Counted from the first letter of the stretch, positions 53,350-62,749 are shown. The stretch is DNA of 64,000 bases from Jeotgalibacillus sp. S-D1 (GCF_004358665.1 NZ_SMZR01000001.1:1054001-1118000), one strand, 5' to 3'. The notes: generated from the sequence alone by a model not told the origin. Numbers and translations are program-made.

Positions 53350-54207
53350 TTGAATCAGTTATTACAGTTCGCCGTATTAAACGAAAGACTGGCAGAATAC
53401 CCTTGGGGATCTCTGTTTATAGGAATCGGTTTTGGTGTTATTAAAATTATTGCCATCCTCATCGCTTATTTTATCGTTAGAGGAATCGGAAACAAAATTC
53501 TTTCCGGAACATTTGAAAGCTACCAAAAGCGTAAAAATGTTTCCGAAGGTCGGGCACAAACGCTGGAAAGCTTAACTAAAAACGTATATGGATATGCGCT
53601 GCTGTTTATTTTAATTGTCACCATATTGCAGGTATTTAATTATGACGTCACCGCCTTAATTGCAGGAGCAGGAATAATCGGCCTGGCAATTGGTTTTGGA
53701 GCTCAGGGTCTTGTAAGTGACGTGGTTACTGGCTTTTTCATTCTCTTAGAAAAACAGATTGATATTGGAGATTACATTACCACTGGTGAGTTTACAGGTA
53801 TTTGTGAAGAGGTTGGACTTAGACAGACCAAAATACGCGGCTTTGACGGAACACTTCATTATGTGCCTAACCGTGAGATTAATGGCATGAGCAACCATTC
53901 CAGAGGAAATATGAGAGCTTTAGTAGATATCGGTATTTCATATAATGACGAAGTGGATAAAGCGATCGTTATCCTGCAGTCGGTTTGTGACGATTTGGCA
54001 GAATCCAACCCCGCCATTATTGAAGGACCCAGCGTATTAGGTGTTCAAAACCTGGGTGACTCGGATGTTGTTTTAAGGGTAATTGCAAAAACCGTTAATA
54101 TGGAGCAATGGGCCGTGGAAAGACAATTAAGAAAATCCATTAAAGAAGCATTTGATATGAATGGCATCGAAATTCCATTCCCCCATCAGGTTAACATCGA
54201 AAGATAA
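53350..54207 (+). CDS. ykuT: Small-conductance mechanosensitive channel (MscS family, YkuT)
   Basis: This 285-residue protein has three membrane helices (about 20-45, 72-90 and 98-125), the pore-lining TM3 with Gly/Ala pattern AGAGIIGLAIGFGAQGLVSDVVTG, then a beta/alpha vestibule domain with EVGLRQTKIRGFDGTLHYVPN. It should release solutes on hypo-osmotic shock. Start is TTG 53350 after AAAGGATG. It matches B. subtilis YkuT by position. Confidence 0.88.
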   Translation: MNQLLQFAVLNERLAEYPWGSLFIGIGFGVIKIIAILIAYFIVRGIGNKILSGTFESYQKRKNVSEGRAQTLESLTKNVYGYALLFILIVTILQVFNYDVTALIAGAGIIGLAIGFGAQGLVSDVVTGFFILLEKQIDIGDYITTGEFTGICEEVGLRQTKIRGFDGTLHYVPNREINGMSNHSRGNMRALVDIGISYNDEVDKAIVILQSVCDDLAESNPAIIEGPSVLGVQNLGDSDVVLRVIAKTVNMEQWAVERQLRKSIKEAFDMNGIEIPFPHQVNIER

Positions 54208-54240
54208 ATGAAACCCCCGGCTGGCAGCCGGGGGTTTCAT
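54208..54240. terminator. Bidirectional terminator between ykuT and dapL
   Basis: A 15-bp perfect stem with a GGC loop, GC-rich core and A3/T3 flanks, directly after the ykuT stop. Confidence 0.8.
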
Positions 54241-55350
54241 CTATTTTCTAACATAGTCAGTCATCACACGGATCGCAACTTCAATTGCTTCTTCCTTAGG
54301 ATTTAGCTTTGAATGGTGTAAACCATAATCCGATTCAACTCCGAGCCAGAACATAAATCCTGGTATTTCTTTAAGAAAATAGCCAAAATCCTCTCCAGTC
54401 ATCGCCTCTTTGCAATGAATAATGTTTACATTTGGAAGTGTGGAAGAATAGTTCATAAAATCCAGCACAAGCTCTTCGTCATTATAAACCTGGTAATAGG
54501 GCTGATTGAATTCTACAGTGGCTTTACAGTCAAAGGATAGCTCAATCCCCTGTACGATCGCCTTCACTCTCGACTTTAAACGATCCATCGTATCAGGATT
54601 CAACGTGCGCATTGTACCGCTCAGAACGGCTGTTTCAGCAATAATATTGCCAATGGTGCCAGCTTGTAATTTTCCGACCGTTATAACACCGCTGTCCAAA
54701 GGATCAATACTTCGTGAAACGACGGATTGAAGCTGAGTGATTAAATGCGCACCGGCAACAATCATATCTTTGGTTTTATGTGGATAAGCTGCATGCCCTC
54801 CTTTACCCGTAAGTTCAATATGAAGTTCTGAAGTATTGGCAAACAGCAAACCCGGTTTTGTTGCAATGTCTCCAACTTTATATTCCGGTGCTATATGGAG
54901 GCCAATTATTTTATCCGGCATCCACTTTTTCATGATATCCGATTGGAGCATCCTCTGGGCACCCCCTGGACCTTCTTCTGCAGGCTGAAAAAGAAATAAA
55001 ATATTATCCTTTACCGGGTCTGTAACCACATCAGTCAATATCCCAAGCGCAATGGACATATGAAAATCGTGACCGCAGGCATGCATAAAGCCGGGATGCT
55101 CTGAAGGAAATTCCACTCCGCTTTTTTCCGTGATTGGCAAGCCGTCTATGTCTGCACGATAACCTATGGTTTGAGAAGGTGCTGTCCCTTCTATGAACAC
55201 AAATATTCCTGTTTCCCATGTTTCAATCGTCATTCGTTCCTGAGGTAAACTGTTTATATAATCCAATAGATACGCCTGAGTTTTAAACTCCCTGTATCCA
55301 GTTTCCGGTATCTTGTGCAAATCTCTTCGAATGGCTATAAATTCATTCAT
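54241..55350 (-). CDS. dapL: N-acetyldiaminopimelate deacetylase
   Basis: This 369-residue M20 metallopeptidase-family enzyme removes acetate from N-acetyl-LL-diaminopimelate in the acetylase branch of lysine/meso-DAP synthesis. Metal motifs HACGHDFHM and [10 protein letters not shown] are intact. I start at ATG 55350 (MNEFIAIRR) after AGGAGTGG. It corresponds to YkuR of B. subtilis and follows dapH, separated by a terminator-like hairpin. Confidence 0.92.
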   Translation of the reverse strand: MNEFIAIRRDLHKIPETGYREFKTQAYLLDYINSLPQERMTIETWETGIFVFIEGTAPSQTIGYRADIDGLPITEKSGVEFPSEHPGFMHACGHDFHMSIALGILTDVVTDPVKDNILFLFQPAEEGPGGAQRMLQSDIMKKWMPDKIIGLHIAPEYKVGDIATKPGLLFANTSELHIELTGKGGHAAYPHKTKDMIVAGAHLITQLQSVVSRSIDPLDSGVITVGKLQAGTIGNIIAETAVLSGTMRTLNPDTMDRLKSRVKAIVQGIELSFDCKATVEFNQPYYQVYNDEELVLDFMNYSSTLPNVNIIHCKEAMTGEDFGYFLKEIPGFMFWLGVESDYGLHHSKLNPKEEAIEVAIRVMTDYVRK

Positions 55351-55369
55351 CTTTTCCACTCCTATTATA

Positions 55370-55397
55370 GAAAAGACGCAGAACGAATTCTGCGTCT
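55370..55397 (-). terminator. Terminator-like hairpin between dapH and dapL
   Basis: A 10-bp perfect stem AGACGCAGAA/TTCTGCGTCT (55374-55383 with 55388-55397) is followed on the minus strand by TTTTCTATAAT and then the dapL ribosome site. It probably lets only part of transcription through. Confidence 0.65.
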
Positions 55398-55405
55398 CTT
55401 GAGTA

Positions 55406-56119
55406 TTAGAGCTGACGGAGTTCCTGTTTAATTTCCGTTTTTGATTTTGTTTTCTCATCGATTTCTTTTATCACTCTTGCAGGTGTTCCAGCTACTACAG
55501 TATATGGAGGAACGTTTTCAATCACAATGGCGCCGGCTGCTACCACTGCACCTTTTCCAACCGTTACACCTTCTAATACGACTGCATTTGCTCCAATTAC
55601 AACATCGTCTTCCACGATAACCGGCTGTGCTGAAGGCGGCTCAATAACCCCAGCCAAGACAGAACCTGCACCAATATGGCAATTCTTACCAACAGTGGCT
55701 CTTCCGCCTAATACAACATTCATATCGATCATAGTACCTTCTCCAACTACTGAGCCAATATTAATGGAGGCACCCATCATAATGACTGCATTATCTCCGA
55801 TCTCTACCTGGTCTCGAATAATAGCACCGGGCTCAATTCTCGCTTTTATGTGTTTAAGATCCAGTAATGGAATAGCTGAATTTCTTCTATCATTTTCAAC
55901 AACATAATCAATAATATTGGTTTTGTTTTCTTCTATAACAGCAGAAAGTTCTGACCATTCTCCAAATACAACCCCTGTATTTCCAGTAATAAAGGTTTGT
56001 GCACTCTCACCGAAAGAAATATTATCAAGGTTTTCACCCTTTAGATATACCTTTACGGGTGTGGATTTTTTTGCATTTTGTATGTATGAAATAATTTCGT
56101 TTGCATCCATTTGTTTCAT
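55406..56119 (-). CDS. dapH: Tetrahydrodipicolinate N-acetyltransferase
   Basis: This 237-residue protein has a small N-terminal domain (1-90) and a left-handed beta-helix of hexapeptide repeats (about 90-220; e.g. [17 protein letters not shown]). It acetylates tetrahydrodipicolinate in DAP synthesis, making wall and lysine precursor. Matches B. subtilis DapH/YkuQ (236 residues). Confidence 0.95.
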   Translation of the reverse strand: MKQMDANEIISYIQNAKKSTPVKVYLKGENLDNISFGESAQTFITGNTGVVFGEWSELSAVIEENKTNIIDYVVENDRRNSAIPLLDLKHIKARIEPGAIIRDQVEIGDNAVIMMGASINIGSVVGEGTMIDMNVVLGGRATVGKNCHIGAGSVLAGVIEPPSAQPVIVEDDVVIGANAVVLEGVTVGKGAVVAAGAIVIENVPPYTVVAGTPARVIKEIDEKTKSKTEIKQELRQL

Positions 56120-56211
56120 AGCTGAATTCTCCCTTCAATTAATTGAATAATCATGCAATCACGCTCTTTTACTTTAACAGATCAAAGTGAAGGAAAACAA
56201 GTAATTCGCAG

Positions 56212-57093
56212 TTAATTCACCATTTCTTTAAGATACTCTTTTACTATTTCAGAAAAGGCCTCCACCTGGGGAAGTTCAAAGGAAGACTGGTAGCCAAGAA
56301 GCCACGTATCCCTTTTTAATACTGACTCTGCTTCTGAATGCAATGGTATTTTATTAATGTTCTTTTCCGTTCCTGTTAGTGTAATAGAAGGCAATATCGC
56401 GTATCCGATCCCATTCAGAGCCATTTGCTTACAGGTTTCAATTTGATCCACTAAAATATTTTGACGGGGCATGATTTTGAACTGCTGGTTCCACCAGTCC
56501 TGTATCTCCTGATAATAAGTTGAATCGCTTTTAAATTGAATGAACGGTCTTGACGTTTTTTGAAGATCTTCTATTTTTTTTATTTCTTTGTCTACTAAAA
56601 ACAATTGATCCTGAAACAAATGCATTTTCGGCCCTTTCCAGTCCGGCGTCCCTCGGATAATTCCGATATGAACCTCGCCATCATAAACCGCCTGCAGTAT
56701 TTCACTGCTCCAACCCGTGATAAGGGAAATTCTCGCATGAGGATTTGCTTCCACAAAGCGCTTTAGCACCTTGGGAAGCCAATTTTGGCCGACGATGGAT
56801 GCACAGGCGATTTTAAGTGTTCCATATATTTTAGTATCCATTGACTGCAATTGATCACTGACTGCTTCTTCTTTTGCTAGTATGTCTTTTGCCAGCTGCA
56901 CAACCATTTCGCCAGCAGGTGTCAGGGTCAACCCTTTTTGGGATCGCAAAAAAAGAAGCTGCTGCCATTCTTTTTCAATGGTTTGCAGCCGCTGAGAAAG
57001 CGCAGGCTGTGATACAAATAATCGTTCAGCCGCTTTTCTCATGTTCATTTCCTGAGCTAATACAACCAGTAAGCGATAATCAGAACGATTCAT
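56212..57093 (-). CDS. ccpC: LysR-type citrate-responsive regulator CcpC
   Basis: This 293-residue regulator has an N-terminal winged HTH (MRKAAERLFVSQPALSQRLQTIEK) and a substrate-binding domain with ISLITGWSSEILQ, PFIQFKSDSTYYQEIQ and DQIETCKQMALNGIGYAILPS. These long stretches agree with what I know of B. subtilis CcpC, which controls citB and citZ in response to citrate. Start ATG 57093 follows GGTGGAGGTG. It is 16 bp after an MFS gene, so probably in one operon with it and darB. Confidence 0.92.
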   Translation of the reverse strand: MNRSDYRLLVVLAQEMNMRKAAERLFVSQPALSQRLQTIEKEWQQLLFLRSQKGLTLTPAGEMVVQLAKDILAKEEAVSDQLQSMDTKIYGTLKIACASIVGQNWLPKVLKRFVEANPHARISLITGWSSEILQAVYDGEVHIGIIRGTPDWKGPKMHLFQDQLFLVDKEIKKIEDLQKTSRPFIQFKSDSTYYQEIQDWWNQQFKIMPRQNILVDQIETCKQMALNGIGYAILPSITLTGTEKNINKIPLHSEAESVLKRDTWLLGYQSSFELPQVEAFSEIVKEYLKEMVN

Positions 57094-57109
57094 TGGACGC
57101 ACCTCCACC

Positions 57110-58612
57110 TTATGACTTGTCGTTTTTCGGTAAAAATAAAATTAAGATTAAACTAATTGCTGCAAATAAAAACACAACTAAGTACACTGTGTTAAGACCT
57201 GATGTCATTGCATCCTGAAGTGATTTTAAAACCCCGGGCTCCATTGAATTCCTGCCTTTGGCGGTAAGCAATTCATTAACGGCATCCACATCCAGTTTCT
57301 GCACATCCTCTTGACTGCTTGCATGAAAGGATTGGCGCAATTGGGCATTTAATATGCCGCCGAGCAAGGCTACTCCAACCGTGCTACCCAGGTTTCTCAT
57401 AAAAAGATTGGCAGCTGTTGCAGCTCCTCTTTCATTCCAGGCAACCGAGCTTTGGATTGAGACAATAAAAGAGGTCGATGTTAACCCCATACCCACTCCA
57501 ACAAAAAACGATGACATCGCCGCCCATAATGGACCGTAAGAAGGGTCCATCAGCACGAAAAATAAAGCTCCGATCAAAAGAGAACAGCCGCCTAACAAAG
57601 AGGTTCGATAATATCCAAAGCGAATCAGCAGTCTTCCAGCCACAACAGCAGAGATCGGCCAGCCAATCGACATCGCTGTCAAAGTAAAGCCAGCCACCCT
57701 TGCACTCTGCTCCATTACACCGGTTACAAATGCAGGCAAATAACTGGAAATACCAATGAGCAATACACCTGTGGCAAATGATACAATATTGGCAATAAAG
57801 ATAGATCTGTTCTTCCAAATTGAAAAAGGCATCATTGGATCTGCCGCTCTCAATTCGTGCCTGATAAACCAAACTAAAAAGACTGCTCCCGCAGCAGCAA
57901 GTCCTGCTGCAAGGGACGAGGTCCAGGAAACAGAAACACCGCCTTCAACAAGCAAATAAAGCAGAATGGTCAGCGCTGCTGTGAGAAGAACTGCTCCTTT
58001 ATAATCAACATGATGCTTTTCCTTTTCTACACTTTCCTTAAGAAATGCCCATAGACCGATTAAGGAAAGAATTCCTAATGGCAGGTTAACCCAGAAGACA
58101 TACTGCCACCCTACAGTCTCCACCAGCAATCCGCCTATGGCAGGTCCCATCACTGCCGATATACCCCACACGCTTGAAAGGTAGCCCTGAATTTTAGCAC
58201 GCTCTTCCTTCGTATAAATATCCCCAACAATTGTGGTAGCAATGGGCAGCACTGCACCTGCCCCCAAGCCTTGTATAAAACGGAATGCAATCAGCCACTC
58301 CATGGAAGTTGCAAAGCCGCATAAAATTGATCCGGTTAAAAATAAAACCATCCCAAATGTCATAACCGGTCTTCTTCCAAATAAATCGGACAGCTTTCCG
58401 TAAATTAATACGGTTACAGTACTCATTAAAAGATAAGATGAAAAAACCCAGCTATACAGCTGGAAGCCGCCAAGATCTGCGGCAATGGCCGGCATGGCTG
58501 TTGAAACGATTGTAGCTTCAATCGCTCCGACAAACATTGCCAGCATAACTGAAGCCAGTATATACGGGCGGTACTTGTTTTTATTTGGCTGAGGCGCTTC
58601 TGTTGAATTCAT
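57110..58612 (-). CDS. MFS multidrug efflux transporter (DHA2 / EmrB-QacA type)
   Basis: This 500-residue, 14-helix drug:H+ antiporter has motif A GKLSDLFGRRPVM in the first loop, motif C GISAVMGPAIGGLL and the DHA2-type start VMLAMFVGAIEATIVSTAMP. The exported compound is unknown. It lies 18 bp after darB and 16 bp before ccpC. In B. subtilis darB (ykuL) and ccpC are adjacent, so this gene appears inserted between them. Confidence 0.88.
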   Translation of the reverse strand: MNSTEAPQPNKNKYRPYILASVMLAMFVGAIEATIVSTAMPAIAADLGGFQLYSWVFSSYLLMSTVTVLIYGKLSDLFGRRPVMTFGMVLFLTGSILCGFATSMEWLIAFRFIQGLGAGAVLPIATTIVGDIYTKEERAKIQGYLSSVWGISAVMGPAIGGLLVETVGWQYVFWVNLPLGILSLIGLWAFLKESVEKEKHHVDYKGAVLLTAALTILLYLLVEGGVSVSWTSSLAAGLAAAGAVFLVWFIRHELRAADPMMPFSIWKNRSIFIANIVSFATGVLLIGISSYLPAFVTGVMEQSARVAGFTLTAMSIGWPISAVVAGRLLIRFGYYRTSLLGGCSLLIGALFFVLMDPSYGPLWAAMSSFFVGVGMGLTSTSFIVSIQSSVAWNERGAATAANLFMRNLGSTVGVALLGGILNAQLRQSFHASSQEDVQKLDVDAVNELLTAKGRNSMEPGVLKSLQDAMTSGLNTVYLVVFLFAAISLILILFLPKNDKS

Positions 58613-58630
58613 AGTTTATCTCCTTAAGCT

Positions 58631-59080
58631 TTACGACCGCTGAACCTGCATATGAATATGTCTTTGCAGCTGCTTAAGCATTACTCTTCTTGTCATTAAA
58701 CCCTGGAAGTAGCCTTCTCTGCTCATTACACATAAAAATGGATGATCCACAAGCAAATTCAAGGCATATTGAAATTGATCCGTCATTTTGAGGTGCGGGA
58801 TATCTTTGTCCATTACATCCTCTACCTTTTTTTCGTCCAGCCTTCCAAACTCAATTTTTTCTAAGCCCAGTATAGAATCAGTAATCATTTGAGAGCTTAT
58901 GAGCCCTTTTAAGTGATAGTCCGTGTCTAATACAGGTATTGCTGAATAGCCGCTCTTAGTAAGCAGTAATAAAGCATGTTCAATCGTATTGGTTGTTTGT
59001 ACATGAGCAATTTTTTCTGAAGGAATGATGAAATTTTCGATTGATGTTTCTAAAAAATCTTTGTGTTCAATAGAAATCAT
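58631..59080 (-). CDS. darB: CBS-domain c-di-AMP receptor DarB/CbpB
   Basis: This 149-residue protein is two CBS motifs (about 15-70 and 82-140) and little else; key sequence is IPSEKIAHVQTTNTIEHALLLLTKSGYSAIPVLD. The B. subtilis orthologue YkuL/DarB binds c-di-AMP and, when free, stimulates the (p)ppGpp synthetase Rel and pyruvate carboxylase. A pycA gene is also in this window. It starts the darB-MFS-ccpC run. Confidence 0.88.
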   Translation of the reverse strand: MISIEHKDFLETSIENFIIPSEKIAHVQTTNTIEHALLLLTKSGYSAIPVLDTDYHLKGLISSQMITDSILGLEKIEFGRLDEKKVEDVMDKDIPHLKMTDQFQYALNLLVDHPFLCVMSREGYFQGLMTRRVMLKQLQRHIHMQVQRS

Positions 59081-59227
59081 TTTAATTAACCCCTTTTACT
59101 TAAAACATTCCACTCTTATCATAGCACAATTAAATTGGAATGAACCATCAGAATGTCCCCGGATGGCAGGCTGAATTATTGGAGATCAATGTTGTTTTTT
59201 AGCCCGCTCTCTGGACATTTATCCATA

Positions 59228-59272
59228 AAAATACCCCGTGAGTGATAGGTTGGCACCTAGCATTTACGGGGC
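59228..59272 (-). terminator. Terminator after ykuJ
   Basis: CCCCGT/ACGGGG outer arms and a TAGGT/ACCTA inner stem are followed on the minus strand by ATTTTTAT. Confidence 0.65.
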
Positions 59273-59290
59273 AGTTCACGTACATTGTTT

Positions 59291-59548
59291 TTATAATTCG
59301 TTTTCTTCTTGAAGCAGGTCATAGATTTCGATAGCAGTCATATCGATGTTATCAAATGGATATTTTTGTGCCTTGTTGTCTTTATCGTATACTTCTAGCT
59401 CGAATGTGTCATTAGCAGAGAAATATTTAACCTGACAAACTCTTTTACCGTTCACCTCAAAAAATCTTGATTGAACATCCCCAGAATCGTCTTGTTCTTG
59501 CAGTGTTTTTAATCGTTGAATAATGCCCATTAACTGAGATTGTGACAT
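59291..59548 (-). CDS. ykuJ: YkuJ family protein
   Basis: This 85-residue small protein starts MSQSQLMGIIQRLKTLQE and has the beta-rich stretch RVCQVKYFSANDTFELEVYDK, typical of YkuJ (DUF1797). Function is unknown. Start ATG 59548 follows AAGGGAG. Its B. subtilis neighbours ykuK and abbA are not present here. Confidence 0.85.
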   Translation of the reverse strand: MSQSQLMGIIQRLKTLQEQDDSGDVQSRFFEVNGKRVCQVKYFSANDTFELEVYDKDNKAQKYPFDNIDMTAIEIYDLLQEENEL

Positions 59549-59970
59549 ATGGCATTCTCCCTTCCAATATAAATTAAATGGCAAGCTTCACCATCTTTCA
59601 TCTACGCCTGCCTCTCTATATAAATGAGGTGAAAAAACGTCTAGTCAGCGTAAAAAAGACGATTGAATGGCAGTTTTCTCTTTTCAGCAATATAAAAATT
59701 GCAGAAAGGCTAAAAGTCATCATTTTCATAATTCCCTTAACTGCTCATTACAAAACAATGATTACTATAACACAACTTTTATCATGTGAACACAGTTTAC
59801 TTATAGCTTACACGCAAAAACAAAATAAGTATAGCGGGCAGTTAGCTCTTTCGCTCTTTTTCCGTTGGATAAACAGGCATCTGGTCAGCATATGCTTTGA
59901 CACTTGAGTTCTCTTGCGACAAACTAAGAGTTAGCATATTAAATAAAAAGATGGTCAGGAAGTGAGACAA
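59549..59970. other. Gene-free gap between ykuJ and the glutaredoxin-like gene
   Basis: About 420 bp without a convincing gene on either strand. A possible promoter for the glutaredoxin-like gene is TTGACA (59897-59902) with CAAACT (59920-59925) 17 bp later. The rest is AT-rich; nothing else is recognised. Confidence 0.5.
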
Positions 59971-60216
59971 ATGCATAAGGTTGTTTTATATACGCAGCCG
60001 CAATGCCCGCCCTGTGAACTCGTTAAGCGGTTTTTATGCGCTAATGAGGTTCAATATCAGGAAATTAACATTAAAGATGACGATAAATCCAGACAATATA
60101 TGATGAATCAATTGGAATGTTACTCCACACCAACAGTCGTGATCGATGATGAGCATATTATTAGAGGCTTTAATCTAGAAGAATTAGCACAAAAACTCAA
60201 TATTTCCTGTGAATAA
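59971..60216 (+). CDS. Glutaredoxin-like thiol-disulfide protein
   Basis: This 81-residue thioredoxin-fold protein has active site Cys12-Pro-Pro-Cys15 (QCPPCELVKRF) and cis-proline loop STPTVVIDD. CPPC with this size suggests a NrdH/glutaredoxin-like electron carrier in the cytoplasm; the partner is unknown. I start at ATG 59971 (MHKVVLY) behind AGGAAGTGAG, not at the GTG three codons earlier. Confidence 0.82.
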   Translation: MHKVVLYTQPQCPPCELVKRFLCANEVQYQEINIKDDDKSRQYMMNQLECYSTPTVVIDDEHIIRGFNLEELAQKLNISCE

Positions 60217-60219
60217 AAA

Positions 60220-60256
60220 AGCCAGTTGAGAGGATTTCTCCTTTTCAACTGGCTTT
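60220..60256. terminator. Bidirectional terminator after the glutaredoxin-like gene
   Basis: AAGCCAGTTGA/TCAACTGGCTT arms with A6 on the left serve both converging genes. Confidence 0.75.
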
Positions 60257-60488
60257 ACGTTTTTAACATCCAGTAAACAACATAGCCAAGTACTACAACA
60301 CTAGCTGCGATATACGTAATAAATACCGGGTTAAGTACAATTGAATGCTGACGGCCTTCATTAGGTACGGATTCATCCCGCTCATTTTTTGCATTGGTTT
60401 GATCCTTCGCAATCTTCATCGTAACAATTAGGCCAATAACAGATATAATTATGCCGATGATTACATAATAAATATTGAAATACTCCAT
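60255..60488 (-). CDS. Small two-helix membrane protein, unknown
   Basis: This 77-residue protein has two hydrophobic segments (about 6-26 and 53-74) joined by a polar loop rich in Asn, Glu and Arg. I do not recognise a family. It lies downstream of fadH on the same strand, about 58 bp away, and ends at a terminator. ATG 60488 follows a weak GGATGTGA. Confidence 0.6.
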   Translation of the reverse strand: MEYFNIYYVIIGIIISVIGLIVTMKIAKDQTNAKNERDESVPNEGRQHSIVLNPVFITYIAASVVVLGYVVYWMLKT

Positions 60489-60546
60489 TAACGGTCACAT
60501 CCTTTACATCTAGGATGTTCACATCAAGCTGATTTATTCATCCTTT

Positions 60547-61311
60547 TTAAAATGGAAATGAATTAAGCCACTGACCGCCATCCATTGTAATACATTCACC
60601 GTTTATGTATGACGCTTCATCTGAAAACAGGTAAGCAGCGAGGCCGGCTATTTCCTCTGGAGTGCCCAATCGTTTTAACGGCACCGACGCCAGCGTTCTT
60701 TTTGCTGCTTCTTCTGATTCCCAAAGTTTATCAGCACCACCTGTCCGCTCAATCGGTCCAGGTGCAATAGCATTTGAACGGATGCCATATTTATGCCCCC
60801 ACTCTACAGCAATGGTCCTAGTCAAAGACAATACCCCAGCCTTTGCTGCTGCTGAATGAGCTACTCCTGCTCCAGCATCCCATGCATAAGTAGCCACCAT
60901 ATTGATAATAGATCCTTTCACATTATTTTCAATCCAATAATCCCCGACTGCTTTTGTGCAGTTAAACGTGCCATTTAATACGATATCAATAACTGATTTC
61001 CACCCATTAGGTGACATCTTTTCTACCGGGCAGATAAAATTTCCTGCTGCATTATTAACCAGACCATCAATTGTACCGAATTTATTGACTGCTTCCTGTA
61101 CCATTGCTTTTGCCATATCTGCTTCCCGGACGTCCATTTGAAATAATTCCACTTTGCCCGGTTCTGAAGATAGTTCTTCTTTTGCTAATTGCAGTTTCTC
61201 AATATCTCTGCCTGTTATCAGTACAGAATGTCCGTCCTGTACAAAGCGTTTGGCCATATATTTCCCCATGCCATTTGAACCGCCTGTGACAATATAAACT
61301 TTTTTATTCAT
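60547..61311 (-). CDS. fadH: 2,4-dienoyl-CoA reductase (SDR family) FadH
   Basis: This 254-residue short-chain dehydrogenase has the cofactor motif TGGSNGMGKYMAK, NNAAGNFICPVEKMS, and C-terminal AIAPGPIERTGGADKLW. The catalytic region reads VATYAWDAGAGVAHSAAAKAGV, as in DECR-type SDRs where the usual Tyr is replaced. It helps degrade unsaturated fatty acids. It corresponds to B. subtilis FadH/YkuF (254 residues) and neighbours ykuE as there. Confidence 0.88.
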   Translation of the reverse strand: MNKKVYIVTGGSNGMGKYMAKRFVQDGHSVLITGRDIEKLQLAKEELSSEPGKVELFQMDVREADMAKAMVQEAVNKFGTIDGLVNNAAGNFICPVEKMSPNGWKSVIDIVLNGTFNCTKAVGDYWIENNVKGSIINMVATYAWDAGAGVAHSAAAKAGVLSLTRTIAVEWGHKYGIRSNAIAPGPIERTGGADKLWESEEAAKRTLASVPLKRLGTPEEIAGLAAYLFSDEASYINGECITMDGGQWLNSFPF

Positions 61312-61382
61312 TTACAATCCCCCTTGTGCAAACTGAATGATGATTCACTCATAATTATAGCTCATTCAGCTGAAACATACAA

Positions 61383-61412
61383 AAAAACCTATGATCGATT
61401 GACCATAGGTTT
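61383..61412 (-). terminator. Terminator after the 74-residue ORF
   Basis: AAAACCTATG/CATAGGTTTT arms (61383-61392 with 61403-61412) are followed on the minus strand by U6. Confidence 0.75.
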
Positions 61413-61419
61413 TAGTACT

Positions 61420-61644
61420 TTATTGAGAAAAGTCCTGATGAAGAGATAGCTTTTGGTGAAGCTGGGCAATCGCACGAATAATTGTACGTTTTCTGTGATG
61501 TCCCGCTGCTGAGGCAGACTGGCCATTCATTTCAGCAAAGACTTTACCTTTTGAGTCGGAATTTTTAAAACCTTCTATATAAACAACAATCGTTCCATGG
61601 TCTGTAGGGATACGCAAAATATCTAACTTAATTCCAGTTTTCAT
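61420..61644 (-). CDS. Conserved-looking 74-residue protein, unknown
   Basis: This 74-residue soluble protein starts MKTGIKLDILRIPTDHGTIVVYIEGF, a beta-rich half, followed by a basic helix with HHRKRTIIRAIAQLHQKL. I do not recognise it. AAAGGAG lies 11 bases before the ATG and a clean terminator follows, so it looks real. Monocistronic between fadH and ykuE. Confidence 0.6.
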   Translation of the reverse strand: MKTGIKLDILRIPTDHGTIVVYIEGFKNSDSKGKVFAEMNGQSASAAGHHRKRTIIRAIAQLHQKLSLHQDFSQ

Positions 61645-61870
61645 GGGTATAAAACTCCTTTTATTTGGACTGCTTTTTTCGCGATAATGTTACCGTATAT
61701 CACTGTTTGACTATTGTCAATATAAAGAAGTTTAGGAAACGAAATTTAATTGGCATACGTATGGCAGGGAATCTTTATAATTAAACAGATCAATTTATTA
61801 GGATGCGGAATGGCTTATCTTTTCTTCCTGCACCTGGATGCATAATAAAAATTAAAGGAATGAGATCCAA

Positions 61871-62749
61871 ATGACAGAAGAAAAAGAAGGAAGAAGAACA
61901 TCATTCTTCAAAAAAATGGTTTACACCCTTCTAAGTATTGGATTGGCAAGTCTGTCGGGGTATTCCTACGCCCGATATATTGAACCTGTCCGTTTAAGTA
62001 TAACAGAAATTCCTTTCTATTCGAATAAACTCCCTTCTGCATTTAATGGGATTAAAATTGCCCAATTTAACGATACTCATATCGGCTTCAATTATTCTTT
62101 GACCCAATTTAAAAAACATCTTAAAATTATCCAGTCCTATTCTCCTGATTTAATTATTTTCACGGGAGACCTTCTTCATCAGCCGAATCAATACCAGGAT
62201 AAATCAGAGGTTATAAGCCTGTTAGCTTCACTGGAAGCGCCGTTGGGGAAATTCGCTGTTTATGGAAATCATGATCACGGGGGCTTTGGGACTACTATTT
62301 ATTCAGCTATTATGGAGGAATCCGGTTTTACTATACTGAGGAATGAATCAGCTGTTATTTCACTGGAAGAAGAACATATCTATTTATCTGGCATTGACGA
62401 ACCAATGCTCGGAAACCCATCTTTAACGAAAATTGAACAAACGGTAAAAGCGGACGCCTTTCACATTTTTTTAACTCATGCTCCTGATTTAGCGGCTCAG
62501 ATTCAGGATTATGATCTTTTGTTGAGCGGACACAGTCATGGCGGCCAAATTCGTCTTCCCCTCATTGGTCCACTGGTGGTACCGCCATATGCTGAAAATT
62601 TTAATTCAGGTCAATATGAAAAGGATGATGGGGATCAATCAGCCATCATCTATGTGAACCGTGGACTCGGAACCACCAGAGTCCCTCTAAGGTTCATGTC
62701 TGTCCCTGAAATAACGATGTTTACATTATATACAAAAAAAGCTGACTAA
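61871..62749 (+). CDS. ykuE: Metallophosphoesterase YkuE, probable Tat substrate
   Basis: This 292-residue protein has a twin-arginine type signal: Arg8-Arg9 followed by TSFFKK and a hydrophobic segment (about 17-33). The calcineurin-like phosphoesterase domain shows FNDTHIGF, FTGDLLH, YGNHDHGG and the metal histidines in LSGHSHGGQ. B. subtilis YkuE is a Tat-exported, wall-bound metal-dependent phosphoesterase; the closing VNRGLGTTRVPLRFMSVPEIT agrees with it. ATG 61871 follows AAAGGAATGAG. Confidence 0.9.
   Translation: MTEEKEGRRTSFFKKMVYTLLSIGLASLSGYSYARYIEPVRLSITEIPFYSNKLPSAFNGIKIAQFNDTHIGFNYSLTQFKKHLKIIQSYSPDLIIFTGDLLHQPNQYQDKSEVISLLASLEAPLGKFAVYGNHDHGGFGTTIYSAIMEESGFTILRNESAVISLEEEHIYLSGIDEPMLGNPSLTKIEQTVKADAFHIFLTHAPDLAAQIQDYDLLLSGHSHGGQIRLPLIGPLVVPPYAENFNSGQYEKDDGDQSAIIYVNRGLGTTRVPLRFMSVPEITMFTLYTKKAD

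Noticed and set aside
59578-59907. 109-codon plus-strand ORF in the ykuJ to glutaredoxin gap
   Set aside because: No ribosome binding site, composition without a recognisable fold, and no terminator; likely a chance open frame in AT-rich DNA.
61707-61720. TTGACTATTGTCAA dyad between the 74-residue ORF and ykuE
   Set aside because: It contains a TTGACA -35-like element for the minus-strand gene, but the matching -10 is poor, so neither promoter nor operator can be supported.
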